A model generated the notes under the pieces. It made no database searches. It was not told the origin of the DNA and worked only from the letters and a program-made list of their open reading frames with translations. 64,000 bases of DNA from contig JAGFXX010000001.1 of the NCBI GenBank assembly GCA_017599285.1, forward strand, positions 682,001 through 746,000. The letters are read 5' to 3'. The DNA comes from Cereibacter azotoformans. GTDB taxonomy: Bacteria; Pseudomonadota; Alphaproteobacteria; Rhodobacterales; Rhodobacteraceae. Made by a program: the position numbers and the translations under genes. Shown in pieces: positions 23,136 to 33,652 of this stretch. How positions within the stretch are numbered: position 1 is the first letter of the stretch; every line of letters begins with the position of its first letter.

Positions 23136-25198
23136 GCTTTGCGCTCCGCGAGGGCAGTCCGTTCCCGCTCGGGGCCACCTGGGACGGATCGGGCACCAAT
23201 TTCGCGATCTTCTCGGCCAATGCGAGCAAGGTCGAGCTTTGCCTCTTCGACGCGCGCGGGCGCCGCGAGATCGCCCGCGTGGCCCTGCCGGAATATACGC
23301 ACGAGGTCTGGCACGGCTACCTGCCCGAGGTGCGGCCGGGGCAGCTTTACGGCTACCGCGTGCATGGCCCCTACGAGCCGCACAACGGCCTGCGCTTCAA
23401 CCCCAACAAGCTGCTGATCGACCCCTATGCGCTGATGCTGCAGGGCGAGATCGTCTGGCATGACGCGGTCTTCGGCTACCGGATGGGCAATGCCCGCGCC
23501 GACCTGTCGTTCGACCGGCGGGACTCGGCCTTCGTGATGCCGAAATGCGTGGTGGTCGATCCCGCGGTGACCTGGGGGCCGGACTATCCCCCGCGGACCC
23601 CTTGGGCCGAGACGATCATCTACGAGGCGCATGTGAAGGGGATGACGGCGCTCAACCCCGAGATCCCGGACCGGGTGCGCGGCAGCTTTGCCGCGCTCGC
23701 CGATCCGCGCGCCATCGACCATCTGGTGACGCTCGGGGTGACGGCGGTCGAGCTGATGCCCACACAGGCCTTCTTCGATGACCGCTACCTGATCGAGAAG
23801 GGGCTCACGAACTACTGGGGCTACAACACGATCGGCTTCTTCGCTCCCGCCACCCGCTACATCTCGCCCGGCGGCGGCGTGCATGAATTCAAGCTGATGG
23901 TGCGCCGGCTGCACGAGGCCGGGATCGAGGTGATCCTCGACGTGGTCTACAACCACACGGCCGAGGGCAACCATCTGGGCCCCACGCTCTCCTTCAAGGG
24001 CATCGACAACGCCAGCTACTACATGCTTGGCGACGATCCCCGCTATTACTACGACACGACCGGCTGCGGGAACACGGTGAACCTCGGGCACCAGCGGGTG
24101 CTGCAGATGGTGATGGACAGCTTGCGCTACTGGGTTGAGGCCTGCCACGTCGATGGCTTCCGCTTCGATCTGGCGACCTCGCTCGGGCGCGACCGTCAGG
24201 GGTTCAACGCGAACGCGGTCTTTCTCGATGCCGTGCGGCAGGACCCGGTGCTGGGCCGGGTCAAGCTGATCGCCGAGCCGTGGGACACGGGTCATGTCGG
24301 CTACCAGCTTGGCAATTTCCCCCCGGGCTGGGCCGAGTGGAACGACCAGTACCGCGACACCGTGCGCTCCTACTGGAAGGGCGACGAGGGCGAGTTGCCG
24401 GGGCTGGCCTCGCATCTGCTGGGCACGGCGGGCCTCTTCGACCGGCGGGGCAGGCGGCCCTGGGCCAGCATCAATTTCGTGACCGCGCATGACGGCTTCA
24501 CCCTGTCCGACACGGTCTCCTACAACGACAAGCACAATGCGGCGAACCAGGAGGAGAACCGCGACGGCCATTCCGACAATCGCAGCTGGAACTGCGGCGA
24601 GGAGGGGCCCTCCGAGGACGAGGAGGTGCTCGATCTTCGCGACCGGATGCGCCGGGCGATGATGGGCACGCTCCTGATCTCGCAGGGCACGCCGATGATC
24701 CTGATGGGCGACGAGGTGGGCCGCAGCCAGGGCGGCAACAACAACGCCTATTGCCAGGACAACGGGATGAACTGGCTGAAGCTCGACGACCTGTCGGCGC
24801 GGGATGTGGCCTTTCTCGACTTCACCCGGCGGCTGATCGCGCTGCGGAAGGGCCGGCCGTTCTTCCGGCACCCGTCCTTCCTGCACAAGGCGGCCGTGGG
24901 GCAGCAGCCGGTCGAGGTCTGCTGGTTGCGCCCCGACGGCGAGGAGATGATGCCCGAGGACTGGCACAACCCGGCCGCGCGCACCTTGGGCCTGTTGATC
25001 CGGAACAAGCCGGCGGTGCTCGCGCTTTTCAACAGCCACTACGAAGAGGTGCCGTTCACGCTGCCGCACTGCGGCGGCTGGTGGCGGATGATCGTGGATA
25101 CGGCGACCGGACGGGTGCCCGAGCGGCCGGTGCCCATCCGGTCGGCGGGCTTTGCCGTGCCGCCGCGGGGACTGATGGTGCTGGAGGAGCATGAATGA
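23132..25198 (+). CDS. glgX: Glycogen debranching enzyme GlgX (isoamylase type)
   Basis: 688 residues, GH13_11. N-terminal CBM48 ([20 protein letters not shown]), then the barrel with nucleophile region [15 protein letters not shown], acid/base region LIAEPWDTG and [16 protein letters not shown]. Hydrolyses alpha-1,6 branches, mainly short stubs of limit dextrin. The start ATG overlaps the glgB stop by 4 nt; the frame stays open some 300 bp upstream, but only within glgB. C-terminal beta domain complete. Debranched chains become substrates for TreY and MalQ encoded downstream. Confidence 0.96.
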   Translation: MSFALREGSPFPLGATWDGSGTNFAIFSANASKVELCLFDARGRREIARVALPEYTHEVWHGYLPEVRPGQLYGYRVHGPYEPHNGLRFNPNKLLIDPYALMLQGEIVWHDAVFGYRMGNARADLSFDRRDSAFVMPKCVVVDPAVTWGPDYPPRTPWAETIIYEAHVKGMTALNPEIPDRVRGSFAALADPRAIDHLVTLGVTAVELMPTQAFFDDRYLIEKGLTNYWGYNTIGFFAPATRYISPGGGVHEFKLMVRRLHEAGIEVILDVVYNHTAEGNHLGPTLSFKGIDNASYYMLGDDPRYYYDTTGCGNTVNLGHQRVLQMVMDSLRYWVEACHVDGFRFDLATSLGRDRQGFNANAVFLDAVRQDPVLGRVKLIAEPWDTGHVGYQLGNFPPGWAEWNDQYRDTVRSYWKGDEGELPGLASHLLGTAGLFDRRGRRPWASINFVTAHDGFTLSDTVSYNDKHNAANQEENRDGHSDNRSWNCGEEGPSEDEEVLDLRDRMRRAMMGTLLISQGTPMILMGDEVGRSQGGNNNAYCQDNGMNWLKLDDLSARDVAFLDFTRRLIALRKGRPFFRHPSFLHKAAVGQQPVEVCWLRPDGEEMMPEDWHNPAARTLGLLIRNKPAVLALFNSHYEEVPFTLPHCGGWWRMIVDTATGRVPERPVPIRSAGFAVPPRGLMVLEEHE

Positions 25199-26973
25199 GC
25201 GATTGGACCTGGGGACCACTGCACGAGGATGGCACCGTCCGCTTCCGCCTGTGGGCTCCGTCCGAAGAGCGGCTCGGGCTGCGGCTGGACGGGCAGGATC
25301 ATCCGATGGAGCGGCAGGAGGGTGGCTGGTTCGAGGTCCGGCTTCCGGCGCAGGCGGGCATGGACTATGGCTTCGTGCTCGCCAGCGGGCAGGTGGTGCC
25401 CGATCCCGCGGCGCGGGCGCAGGCGGGCGATGTCCATGGCCTCTCGCGGCTGGTCGCGGACAGCTACGACTGGAAGACCGACTGGACGGGCCGCCCCTGG
25501 GCCGAGACCGTCGTGATGGAGCTGCACATCGGCACCTTCACCCCGGAGGGCACCTTCCGCGCGGCCATTGAACGCCTGCCGCATCTGGCCGAGATCGGGA
25601 TCACCATGATCGAGCTGATGCCGGTGGCGCAGTTCGCCGGCAACCGGGGCTGGGGCTATGACGGCGTCCTGCTCTATGCGCCGCATCCCGCCTACGGGAC
25701 GTCCGAGGATCTGAAGGCGCTGGTCGATGCCGCGCACGGGCTGGGCATGAGCGTGGTCCTCGATGTGGTCTACAACCACTTCGGGCCCGAAGGGAATTAC
25801 CTCGGCGCCTATGCGGCCGAGTTCTTCGACCCCGAGCGGCACACCCCCTGGGGCAGCGCCATCGCCTATCACCTTCCGGCCGTGCGGAGCTTCTTCATCG
25901 AGAACGCGCTCTACTGGCTGACCGAGTTCCGCTTCGACGGGCTCAGGATCGACGCGGCCGACCACATCCGCGACCCCGAATCCGATCCCGAGGTGCTGGT
26001 GGATCTGGCCCGCACCATCCGGCAGGCGATCCCGGACCGGCCCATCCATCTCACGACCGAGGACAACCGCAACATCACCCGCCTCCATGAACGGGGCCCG
26101 CAGGGCGAGGTGGTGCTGCATACCGCCGAATGGAACGACGACCTGCACAATGTAGCGCATGTTCTGCTGACGGGCGAGACTGAAGGCTATTACCGCGACT
26201 TCGTGAAGGATCACTGGCGGAAATACGCCCGCGCGCTGGCCGAGGGCTTCGTCTATCAGGGCGAGCAGTCCGAGCATGAAGGCGCGCCGCGCGGGATGCC
26301 TTCGGGCCATCTGCCGCCGCTGGCCTTCGTCGATTTCCTCCAGAACCACGACCAGGTCGGCAACCGCGCCTTCGGCGAGCGGCTGACGACGCTGGCACCC
26401 GAGGCACGGCTGCGCGCCATGATGGCGATCCTGCTGCTGTCGCCGCATGTGCCGCTCCTGTTCATGGGCGAGGAATGGGGCGAGACGCGCCCCTTCACCT
26501 TCTTCACCGACTTCACCGGCGAGTTGGGCGATGCGGTGCGCAACGGGCGGCGCAAGGAGTTCGAGCATTTCTCGGCCTTCCAGGGGCTCGACCTCGACAG
26601 GACCGTGCCCGACCCCAACGCCGAAGGCACCTTCCTCTCCTCCAGGCTCGACTGGGGGCACCGCAAGACCGCGCGCGGCCGGTCCTGGATGGAGTTCGTC
26701 CGCGCTCTGCTGGCCACCCGCGCACGCGAGATCGCCCCGCGCCTGGAGCGCGCGCCGGGGAACGGGGGTCGCGTGGTCGCCGTCTCGGACGATCTGGTGG
26801 CGGTGGACTGGCGGCTCGAGGGGGCGGTGCTGCGGCTGCGTGCCAACCTCGACGACCGGCCGCAGGACTTGCCCCACGCGGAGGGGCGTGTGATCCATGC
26901 CTCACCCGGCGCCGCGCCCGGCGCTCCGCTGCCGGCCTGTTCGGTGCTGGTCACGCTCGAGGAGCTTGCATGA
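25195..26973 (+). CDS. treZ: Malto-oligosyltrehalose trehalohydrolase TreZ
   Basis: 592 residues, GH13_10. Releases trehalose from malto-oligosyltrehalose made by TreY. N-terminal domain (VRFRLWAPSEERLGLRL), then barrel with FDGLRIDAADHIRD (nucleophile region), LTTEDNRN (acid/base Glu as in TreZ) and FLQNHDQVGNRAFGERL, which is a TreZ signature, plus LLFMGEEWGETRPFTFFTDF. Overlaps glgX and malQ by 4 nt. Together with treY it gives the TreYZ route of trehalose synthesis from stored glucan. Confidence 0.96.
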   Translation: MSDWTWGPLHEDGTVRFRLWAPSEERLGLRLDGQDHPMERQEGGWFEVRLPAQAGMDYGFVLASGQVVPDPAARAQAGDVHGLSRLVADSYDWKTDWTGRPWAETVVMELHIGTFTPEGTFRAAIERLPHLAEIGITMIELMPVAQFAGNRGWGYDGVLLYAPHPAYGTSEDLKALVDAAHGLGMSVVLDVVYNHFGPEGNYLGAYAAEFFDPERHTPWGSAIAYHLPAVRSFFIENALYWLTEFRFDGLRIDAADHIRDPESDPEVLVDLARTIRQAIPDRPIHLTTEDNRNITRLHERGPQGEVVLHTAEWNDDLHNVAHVLLTGETEGYYRDFVKDHWRKYARALAEGFVYQGEQSEHEGAPRGMPSGHLPPLAFVDFLQNHDQVGNRAFGERLTTLAPEARLRAMMAILLLSPHVPLLFMGEEWGETRPFTFFTDFTGELGDAVRNGRRKEFEHFSAFQGLDLDRTVPDPNAEGTFLSSRLDWGHRKTARGRSWMEFVRALLATRAREIAPRLERAPGNGGRVVAVSDDLVAVDWRLEGAVLRLRANLDDRPQDLPHAEGRVIHASPGAAPGAPLPACSVLVTLEELA

Positions 26974-28787
26974 GCAATACCATCGAAGAAAGGGCGGCAG
27001 AGTTCGCCATCCAGCCCAGCTACCACGCGCTCGGGGGAGAGTTCGTCCGCCCGCCGGTCGAGACCCTGCGCGCGCTGCTGGACGCCTTCGGCATCCCGCC
27101 GGAAGGTCCGCCGCCCGACCGCGCCCCGCCCGTGATGCGCGCGCCGGAGGGCGAGCCGTGCTTCTTGCCCGAGGGCGAGATGCGGCTCTGGGGGATCGCG
27201 GCACAGCTCTACCAGCTGCGCTCCGGGCGCAACTGGGGGATCGGCGACTTTGCCGATCTCTGCGCGCTGGCGCGGATCGCGGGCGCCGCGGGGGCGGACT
27301 TCATCGGGCTGAACCCGCTGCACGCGCTCTTTCTGGCCAATCCCGCCCACACAAGTCCCTTCTCGCCCTCGAACCGGCGTTTCCTGAACCCGCTCTACAT
27401 CGCGGTGGACCGCGTGCCGGGCTACCGGGACGAGCTTGCGCCCGAGGGGCTCGATCGGCTGCGCGCGCCCGATCTGGTGGACTATCCGGCGGTGGCTGCG
27501 GCCAAGCTCGGCGCGCTGTGGCGCCTGTGGATGGAAGGGCCGGACGATCCGGTGGGCTTCATGCGCTTCTGCACCGAAGGGGGCGAGCTTCTGCGGCGGC
27601 ACGCGCTGTTCGAGGCGATCTCGGCGAAGATGGTGGCGGACGAACACGGCGCAGGCTGGCGCGGCTGGCCGGTGGAGCTGCAGGATGCCAAGAGCCCCGC
27701 GGTGGCCGAGTTCGCCGAGGCCCATGCCGAGGACATCGGCTTTCATTACTGGCTGCAGTGGATCGCCGACCGGCAGCTTGGAGAGGCGCGCGACGCCTGC
27801 CGCGCGGCGGGCATGAAGATCGGGCTCTATCTCGACTTCGCCGTAGGCGAGGTGCCCGACGGATCGAGCACCTGGTCGGACCCGAGCCTTGCCGTGTCGG
27901 GCCTGCGCATCGGCGCCTCGCCCGACTGGTTCAACGCACAGGGACAGGACTGGGGCCTTGCACCGCTCTCGCCCGTCAAGCTCGCCGATCTTCATGCGGC
28001 CCCGTTCGGGGCGCTGATGCAGGATGCGACGCGGCGGGCGGGCGCGCTGCGGATCGACCATGCGATGGGGGTCTGGCAGCTTTTCCTCATCCCGGACGGA
28101 ATGGGCGCGCCGCAGGGCACCTATGTCCGCTACCCGATCGAGGACATGCTGCGCGTGCTGGCCGAGGCCTCGCGCCGCAACCGCACGATCGTGATCGGCG
28201 AGGATCTGGGCAACGTGCCCGACGGGTTCCGCGAGTTGATGGCGCGGATGAACATCCTCTCCTACCGCATCCTGCTCTTCGAGCGGCACGACCACGGCTA
28301 CATCGCCCCCGAGCATTATCCGCGCGAGGCGCTGGTCTGCCTCTCGACCCACGATCTGCCCACCTTCCGCGGCTGGTGGCGGGGCGACGACGTGGCGATC
28401 CGGCGCGAGTTCCACCTGATCTCGGAAGAGGCCGCGCGCCAGCAGGGCGAGTTCCGCTGGACCGAGCGGCGCCAGCTGCTCGAGGATCTGGCGCGGGCGG
28501 GCCTGATGGGCTGGGACGAGATTGACCGGATCGGTCCAGAGGATCCGCCCGAGGCGCTGTTGGTGGCGGTGCACCGTCACCTCGCGCGCACGCCCTCGCG
28601 TCTCCTCGCGGTGCGGATCGAGGACATGGCGGGCGAGGTCGCGCCGGTGAACGTGCCCTCGACCGTGGACGAACATCCCAACTGGCGGCGCAGGCTCGGC
28701 GTGCCGCTGGAAGCTCTCGCCGACACCGCGCTCTTCCGCGGCATCGCCGGGGCCGTCGCCGCCGAGCGACCCAGGGAGTCCCCATGA
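26970..28787 (+). CDS. malQ: 4-alpha-glucanotransferase MalQ (amylomaltase)
   Basis: 605 residues, GH77. Contains the family blocks RNWGIGDFADL, NPLHALF, SPFSPSNRRFLNPLYI, GLYLDFAVGEVPDG, LRIDHAMGVWQLFLIP (nucleophile Asp), IVIGEDLGNVPD (acid/base Glu) and STHDLPTFRGWW. Disproportionates short maltodextrins, so GlgX products can be rebuilt into chains long enough for TreY. Starts in the ATGA overlap with treZ; the upstream frame continues only within treZ. Ends in overlap with treY. Confidence 0.95.
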   Translation: MSNTIEERAAEFAIQPSYHALGGEFVRPPVETLRALLDAFGIPPEGPPPDRAPPVMRAPEGEPCFLPEGEMRLWGIAAQLYQLRSGRNWGIGDFADLCALARIAGAAGADFIGLNPLHALFLANPAHTSPFSPSNRRFLNPLYIAVDRVPGYRDELAPEGLDRLRAPDLVDYPAVAAAKLGALWRLWMEGPDDPVGFMRFCTEGGELLRRHALFEAISAKMVADEHGAGWRGWPVELQDAKSPAVAEFAEAHAEDIGFHYWLQWIADRQLGEARDACRAAGMKIGLYLDFAVGEVPDGSSTWSDPSLAVSGLRIGASPDWFNAQGQDWGLAPLSPVKLADLHAAPFGALMQDATRRAGALRIDHAMGVWQLFLIPDGMGAPQGTYVRYPIEDMLRVLAEASRRNRTIVIGEDLGNVPDGFRELMARMNILSYRILLFERHDHGYIAPEHYPREALVCLSTHDLPTFRGWWRGDDVAIRREFHLISEEAARQQGEFRWTERRQLLEDLARAGLMGWDEIDRIGPEDPPEALLVAVHRHLARTPSRLLAVRIEDMAGEVAPVNVPSTVDEHPNWRRRLGVPLEALADTALFRGIAGAVAAERPRESP

Positions 28788-31405
28788 GCGTCCGCGCGAC
28801 CTACCGCATCCAGTTCACCTCCGACTTCCGGTTTGCGGATGCGGCGCGGCTTGCGCCCTACCTCTCCCGGCTGGGGATCAGCCACCTCTACGCCTCGCCC
28901 ATCCTTGCCGCGCGTGAAGGCTCGACCCACGGCTATGACGGGGTGCATTACAGCCTCATCAGCCCCGAGCTGGGCGGCGAGGACGAGTTCCGCGCCATGG
29001 CCGCGACCTTCCGTGAGCACGGGATGGGGGTGATCGTCGATTTCGTGCCGAACCACATGGGGGTAGGGGGCGCGGACAATGTCTTCTGGCTCTCGGTGCT
29101 GGAATGGGGACAGCAGAGCCCGGTCGCGGGCTGGTTCGACATCGACTGGGAGAGCCCGACGCCGGGCCTTGCCGGCAAGGTGCTGATGCCGTTCCTTGGC
29201 GACCAGTATGGCGAGGTGCTGGCGCGGGGCGAGCTGGAGCTGCGCTACGACGCCGACCGCGGTGCCTTTGCGGTCTGGGCCCACGACACGCACAAGCTGC
29301 CGATCTGCCCGCAGACCTACGCGATGATCCTGCGCGCGGCGCCCGGCTACGAGGAACTGGCCGCTGACTTCGAGGCGGCGGGCGAGGCCGGGCCTGCCGA
29401 TCCCGTCTGGGCCGACCTGCGCCGGCGCCTGCGCAAGACCGACCCGACGCCCGCCCTGGCCGCCTTCCGTGGCACGCCCGGCGATCTCGAAAGCTGGGCC
29501 GCGCTCGACCGGCTGGCCGAGGCGCAGAACTGGCGCGCGGCCAAGTTCTCGATGGACAGCGACGCGATCAACTACCGGCGCTTCTTCACCATGAGCGATC
29601 TGGCCGGCGTGCGGGTCGAGAAGGCCGAGGTCTTCGCGGGTGTGCACCGGCTGATCCTGCGGCTGATGGAGGAAGGTGTCGTCGAGGGCATCCGCATCGA
29701 CCATATCGACGGGCTGGTCGATCCCAAGGGCTATTGCCTGCGCCTGCGCGGCTCGCTCGACCGGCCGTTCCCGCTCTATGTCGAGAAGATCCTCGCCCCG
29801 GACGAGATCCTGCCCGAAAGCTGGCAGGCGGACGGGACCACGGGCTACGAGTTTGCCAATCTGGCCGTCGGGCTGCTGGCCGATCCTGCGGGATGCGAGG
29901 CGCTCACACAGGTTCACGCCGACTTCACCGGCCAGACGGCCGCGCCCGAGGATCTGGTCCATCAGGCCAAGCTCGAGATCATGGCCCAGCCGATGGCGGC
30001 GGAACTCGAGAGCCTGTCGGACCGGCTTCTGGCGCTGGTGGCCGACGATCCGAGGCGGCGCGACTTCGGCCGGGCGGCGGTGCGGTCGGGCCTGTCGCAG
30101 GTGGTGGCCGCGCTCGACGTCTATCGCACCTATGCCGACCGCGACGGCCTCTCGCCGCCCGACCGGGCCCGCATCGAGGGGGCCGTGGAACGGGCGCGGG
30201 CGCGCGCGCCCGAGGTCGATCCGGGCATCTACGACTTCATCGCCGATGTGATGACGCTCGAACTGGCGGGGGAACAGCCCGACAAGCGCGACGAGATCCT
30301 GGCCCTCGTCCTGCGCCTTCAGCAGTTCACGGGGCCGGTGATGGCCAAGGGGCTCGAGGACCGGGCGCTCTACCGCTACGCGCGCTTCATCGCGCTCAAC
30401 GAGGTCGGCAGCGAGCCCGGCCATTTCGGCGTGAGCCTCGAGACCTTTCACCGCGCCAACCGCGACCGGCTGGAGCGTGAACCGGGCGCGATGCTCACCA
30501 CCTCGACGCACGACACCAAACGCGGTGAGGATGCGCGGATGCGGATCGCCGCCATCAGCGGTCATGTCGGGGAATGGGCAAGGAAGGTCGATGAATGGCA
30601 CGGCCTTCTGGCCTCCGAAGACGCGCCCGTGGACCGCAACGAGGAATATTTCTTCTACCAGCTTCTTCTGGGGGTCTGGCCGATGGACTGGACCGGGCCG
30701 CCGCCGGCCGAGGATCTGGCCGCCCTGCGCGAGCGGGTCGAGGCGGGGATGCTCAAGTCGATCCGCGAGGCGGCGGTCAACAGCCGCTGGGTCTTTGGCA
30801 ACGAGGAGTATGAAGCGGCCTTCTGCGCCTTCATCGGCCGCGCGCTGGGCGCGCCCGACAGCGCCTTCCTGCGCTCGTTCCTGGAGTTTCACGCGCGGAT
30901 CCGGCCCGAGGCCGAGGCCAACATCCTCGCCCAGACCGTGCTGAAGCTGACGGTTCCGGGGATGCCGGACATCTATCAGGGCGCCGAACTCTGGGAGCAG
31001 AGTCTGGTCGATCCCGACAACCGCCGGCCTGTGGATTTCGCGCTTCGTGAACGGCTGCTGGCCGAACTGGTGGACAAGCCGCCAGCCGAGGCCCCGTCGG
31101 AGGGCGGGGCGTTGAAGATGGCGCTGACCGCGCGGCTCCTGCGGCTGCGCGCCGAGGCGCCCGCGCTCTTGGCCCGCGGCAGCTACGAACCGCTGGAGAT
31201 GCCGGAAGGAATCTGCGCCTTCCTGCGCGAGGCGGAGGGCCGCCGGATGCTGGTGGCCTGCCGGCTGAACCGTGCGCAGGGGGCCGATGCAAAAGCCGTC
31301 TTGCCAGCAGGCCGCTGGCGCGATCTGGTATCGGGTGAGACCCTGTCGGGCGAGCTGAACCTCGGCCGGCTTCCCGTGGCGGTTCTCGTGGACGGCGCCG
31401 AGTGA
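28784..31405 (+). CDS. treY: Malto-oligosyltrehalose synthase TreY
   Basis: 873 residues, GH13_26. Converts the reducing-end alpha-1,4 bond of maltodextrin into the alpha,alpha-1,1 bond of trehalose. Signatures: TYRIQFTSDFRFADAARLAP, HLYASPILAAREGSTHGYD, IVDFVPNHMGV, EGIRIDHIDGLVDPKGY (nucleophile Asp), YVEKILAPDE (acid/base Glu) and TTSTHDTKRGEDARMRI. Slightly short at the C-terminus but complete. Last of seven genes with 4-nt overlaps; 78 bp separate it from zwf, where a palindrome suggests separate control. Confidence 0.96.
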   Translation: MSVRATYRIQFTSDFRFADAARLAPYLSRLGISHLYASPILAAREGSTHGYDGVHYSLISPELGGEDEFRAMAATFREHGMGVIVDFVPNHMGVGGADNVFWLSVLEWGQQSPVAGWFDIDWESPTPGLAGKVLMPFLGDQYGEVLARGELELRYDADRGAFAVWAHDTHKLPICPQTYAMILRAAPGYEELAADFEAAGEAGPADPVWADLRRRLRKTDPTPALAAFRGTPGDLESWAALDRLAEAQNWRAAKFSMDSDAINYRRFFTMSDLAGVRVEKAEVFAGVHRLILRLMEEGVVEGIRIDHIDGLVDPKGYCLRLRGSLDRPFPLYVEKILAPDEILPESWQADGTTGYEFANLAVGLLADPAGCEALTQVHADFTGQTAAPEDLVHQAKLEIMAQPMAAELESLSDRLLALVADDPRRRDFGRAAVRSGLSQVVAALDVYRTYADRDGLSPPDRARIEGAVERARARAPEVDPGIYDFIADVMTLELAGEQPDKRDEILALVLRLQQFTGPVMAKGLEDRALYRYARFIALNEVGSEPGHFGVSLETFHRANRDRLEREPGAMLTTSTHDTKRGEDARMRIAAISGHVGEWARKVDEWHGLLASEDAPVDRNEEYFFYQLLLGVWPMDWTGPPPAEDLAALRERVEAGMLKSIREAAVNSRWVFGNEEYEAAFCAFIGRALGAPDSAFLRSFLEFHARIRPEAEANILAQTVLKLTVPGMPDIYQGAELWEQSLVDPDNRRPVDFALRERLLAELVDKPPAEAPSEGGALKMALTARLLRLRAEAPALLARGSYEPLEMPEGICAFLREAEGRRMLVACRLNRAQGADAKAVLPAGRWRDLVSGETLSGELNLGRLPVAVLVDGAE

Positions 31406-31454
31406 CCGGACGGGCGACGCGCTGGACATGGACCTTGGCAGTGGCTAGAACGCC

Positions 31455-31466
31455 GTTAGCGCTAAC
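31455..31466. promoter_or_regulatory. Perfect 12-bp palindrome upstream of zwf, probable repressor operator
   Basis: GTTAGCGCTAAC, ending 17 bp before the zwf ATG. The central CG and A/T-rich arms are typical of LacI-family operators. A TTGGCA hexamer at 31435-31440 could be a -35 element, which would place the palindrome near the -10/start. The regulator is not encoded in the window. Site function is inferred from symmetry and position only. Confidence 0.55.
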
Positions 31467-31483
31467 AGACAGCAGGGCGGTCG

Positions 31484-32935
31484 ATGGTTTCGAGAGTTAT
31501 TCCCGTGGATATCTTCGATCTGGTCATCTTTGGCGGCACAGGCGACCTCGCCCGGCGCAAGATCCTTCCCGGCCTCTACCGGCGCTTCCTCGCCGGGCAG
31601 ATGCCGCTCGAAAGCCGGATCATCGCCGCGGCGCGCTCGGAGATGGAGGATGAGGCGTTCCGGGCGCAGGTCCGCGCCGCGCTCGAGGAATTCGTGGCGC
31701 CGGCCCGACGGGACGACCAGGCGATCGAGGGCTTTCTTGAACGGATCCACTATGTCGCCATCGACGCGACCGGCACCTCGGGCTGGGCGCGGCTGAAGGA
31801 GATGATGCGCCCCGACGTCGTGCGGGCCTTCTATTTCTCGGTGGCGCCCTCCCTGTTCGGCGCGCTGGCCGAACGGCTGCACGAGAACGACATCGCGGGC
31901 GCACAGAGCCGCATCGTCGTCGAGAAGCCCTTCGGCCGCGACCTCGAATCCGCCCGCGCGCTCAACCGCGTTCTGGCGCTGCATTTTGCCGAAGAGCAGA
32001 TCTACCGGATCGATCACTATCTCGGCAAGGAGACGGTCCAGAACCTGATGGCGGTGCGTTTCGCCAACATCCTGTTCGAGCCGCTGTGGAAGGCGCAATA
32101 TATTGATCATGTGCAGATCACGGTGGCCGAAACCGTGGGCGTGGGCGGGCGAGGGGCCTATTACGACACCTCGGGCGCCATGCGGGACATGGTGCAGAAC
32201 CACCTGATGCAGCTCCTCTGCCTGATCGCGATGGAGCCTCCGTATCATTTCGATCCGAACGCGGTCCGCGACGAAAAGCTCAAGGTGATCCGTGCGCTCG
32301 ACCCGGTGCCCCCCGAGGACATCGTGCGGGGCCAGTATCTCGCCGGCGGCGGGCAGGAGGGCTATCTCGACCATGCCGGCAACCCCCGCAGCCGGACCGA
32401 GAGCTACATCGCCATGAAGGTGCATATCTCCAACTGGCGCTGGAAGGGCACGCCCTTCTACCTGCGCACCGGCAAGCGGCTGCGCGGCCGCGCCTCCGAG
32501 ATCGCCATCACCTTCCGCGAACCGCCGCACTCGATCTTCGACGACGCCGAGGACTGGCGCGAGAACGTCCTCGTGATCCGGTTGCAGCCGGACGAGGGCA
32601 TCAATCTCAAGGTGATGATCAAGGAGCCGGGGCCGGGGGGGATGCGTCTCACGCAGGTTCCGCTCGACATGTCCTTTGCCGAGGCGCTCGGGCCCGACGG
32701 CGAGGACATCCCCGACGCCTACGAGCGGCTGATCATGGATGTGATCCGCGGCAACCAGACCCTCTTCATGCGCGGCGACGAGGTCGAGGCCGCCTGGGCC
32801 TGGGTCGATCCGATCATCGCCGCCTGGGAGCGCCGCGGCGACCGGCCAAAGAGCTACGAGCCGGGAACCTCCGGCCCCGAGGATGCGCTGATGCTCATGC
32901 ACCGCGACGGCCGGCGCTGGCGCGAGATCCGCTGA
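31484..32935 (+). CDS. zwf: Glucose-6-phosphate 1-dehydrogenase
   Basis: 483 residues. N-terminal Rossmann fold with FGGTGDLARRKILPGLYRRF, then VVEKPFGRDLESARALN and the substrate/catalytic motif RIDHYLGKETVQNLM. Oxidises glucose-6-phosphate to 6-phosphogluconolactone, feeding the Entner-Doudoroff or pentose phosphate route. Full family length. Start ATG 31484 has only a weak GGGCGG upstream. First gene of zwf-pgl-pgi; the palindrome 17 bp upstream may regulate all three. Confidence 0.96.
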   Translation: MVSRVIPVDIFDLVIFGGTGDLARRKILPGLYRRFLAGQMPLESRIIAAARSEMEDEAFRAQVRAALEEFVAPARRDDQAIEGFLERIHYVAIDATGTSGWARLKEMMRPDVVRAFYFSVAPSLFGALAERLHENDIAGAQSRIVVEKPFGRDLESARALNRVLALHFAEEQIYRIDHYLGKETVQNLMAVRFANILFEPLWKAQYIDHVQITVAETVGVGGRGAYYDTSGAMRDMVQNHLMQLLCLIAMEPPYHFDPNAVRDEKLKVIRALDPVPPEDIVRGQYLAGGGQEGYLDHAGNPRSRTESYIAMKVHISNWRWKGTPFYLRTGKRLRGRASEIAITFREPPHSIFDDAEDWRENVLVIRLQPDEGINLKVMIKEPGPGGMRLTQVPLDMSFAEALGPDGEDIPDAYERLIMDVIRGNQTLFMRGDEVEAAWAWVDPIIAAWERRGDRPKSYEPGTSGPEDALMLMHRDGRRWREIR

Positions 32936-32969
32936 CGGCCGCAAGGCCCTGCGTCCGAGGAGAATGACC

Positions 32970-33641
32970 ATGCAATTCGTCGAATATCCCGATCGCGAGT
33001 TCCTGATGCTGTCGCTCGCGAACAGGATCGCGGGCGAACTGGCCGACTTCCTGCGCCGCGAGGATCACGCAAGCCTCTGCGTTCCCGGCGGCACCACGCC
33101 GGGGCCCGTGTTCGACACCTTGTCGGGCGTGGACATCGACTGGCCGCGGATCACGGTCTTTCTCAACGACGAACGCTGGGTGCCCGAGACGAGCCCGCGC
33201 TCGAACACGCGGCTTCTGCGCGAACGGCTGCTGACGGGTCGCGCCGCGGCCGCCGGGTTCCTCCCGCTGCGGGCCGACACCGACACGCCCGAGGAGGCGC
33301 TCGAGGGCCTCGCCGCCGCGATCGAGCCGCATCTGCCGATCTCGGTGCTGCTCTTGGGCATGGGCGAGGACATGCACACCGCCTCGCTCTTTCCGGGCGC
33401 CGACCGGCTCGACGACGCACTGTCCGACAGCGCGCCCCTGCTCATGGCGCTCCGGGCCGAGGCGGCGGGCGAGCCGCGCATCACGCTCACCGCGCCCGCC
33501 CTCAAGGGGGCGCTGGCGATCCATGTCCTCATCACCGGCGCGGCGAAGCGCGCGGCGCTCGAACGGGCCCAGGGGTTGACGCCCCGGGAGGCTCCGATCA
33601 AGGCTTTGCTGGCAAACGCAACCGTGCATTGGGCGGAATAG
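32970..33641 (+). CDS. pgl: 6-phosphogluconolactonase
   Basis: 223 residues. Motifs of the Pgl/NagB-like fold: [49 protein letters not shown] and ITLTAPAL. Hydrolyses the lactone made by Zwf. Two in-frame ATGs (32964 and 32970) are available; AGGAG sits seven bases before the second and almost touches the first, so 32970 is preferred. 34 bp after zwf and 11 bp before pgi, hence one operon. Confidence 0.95.
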   Translation: MQFVEYPDREFLMLSLANRIAGELADFLRREDHASLCVPGGTTPGPVFDTLSGVDIDWPRITVFLNDERWVPETSPRSNTRLLRERLLTGRAAAAGFLPLRADTDTPEEALEGLAAAIEPHLPISVLLLGMGEDMHTASLFPGADRLDDALSDSAPLLMALRAEAAGEPRITLTAPALKGALAIHVLITGAAKRAALERAQGLTPREAPIKALLANATVHWAE

Positions 33642-33652
33642 GCAGCATTGGA

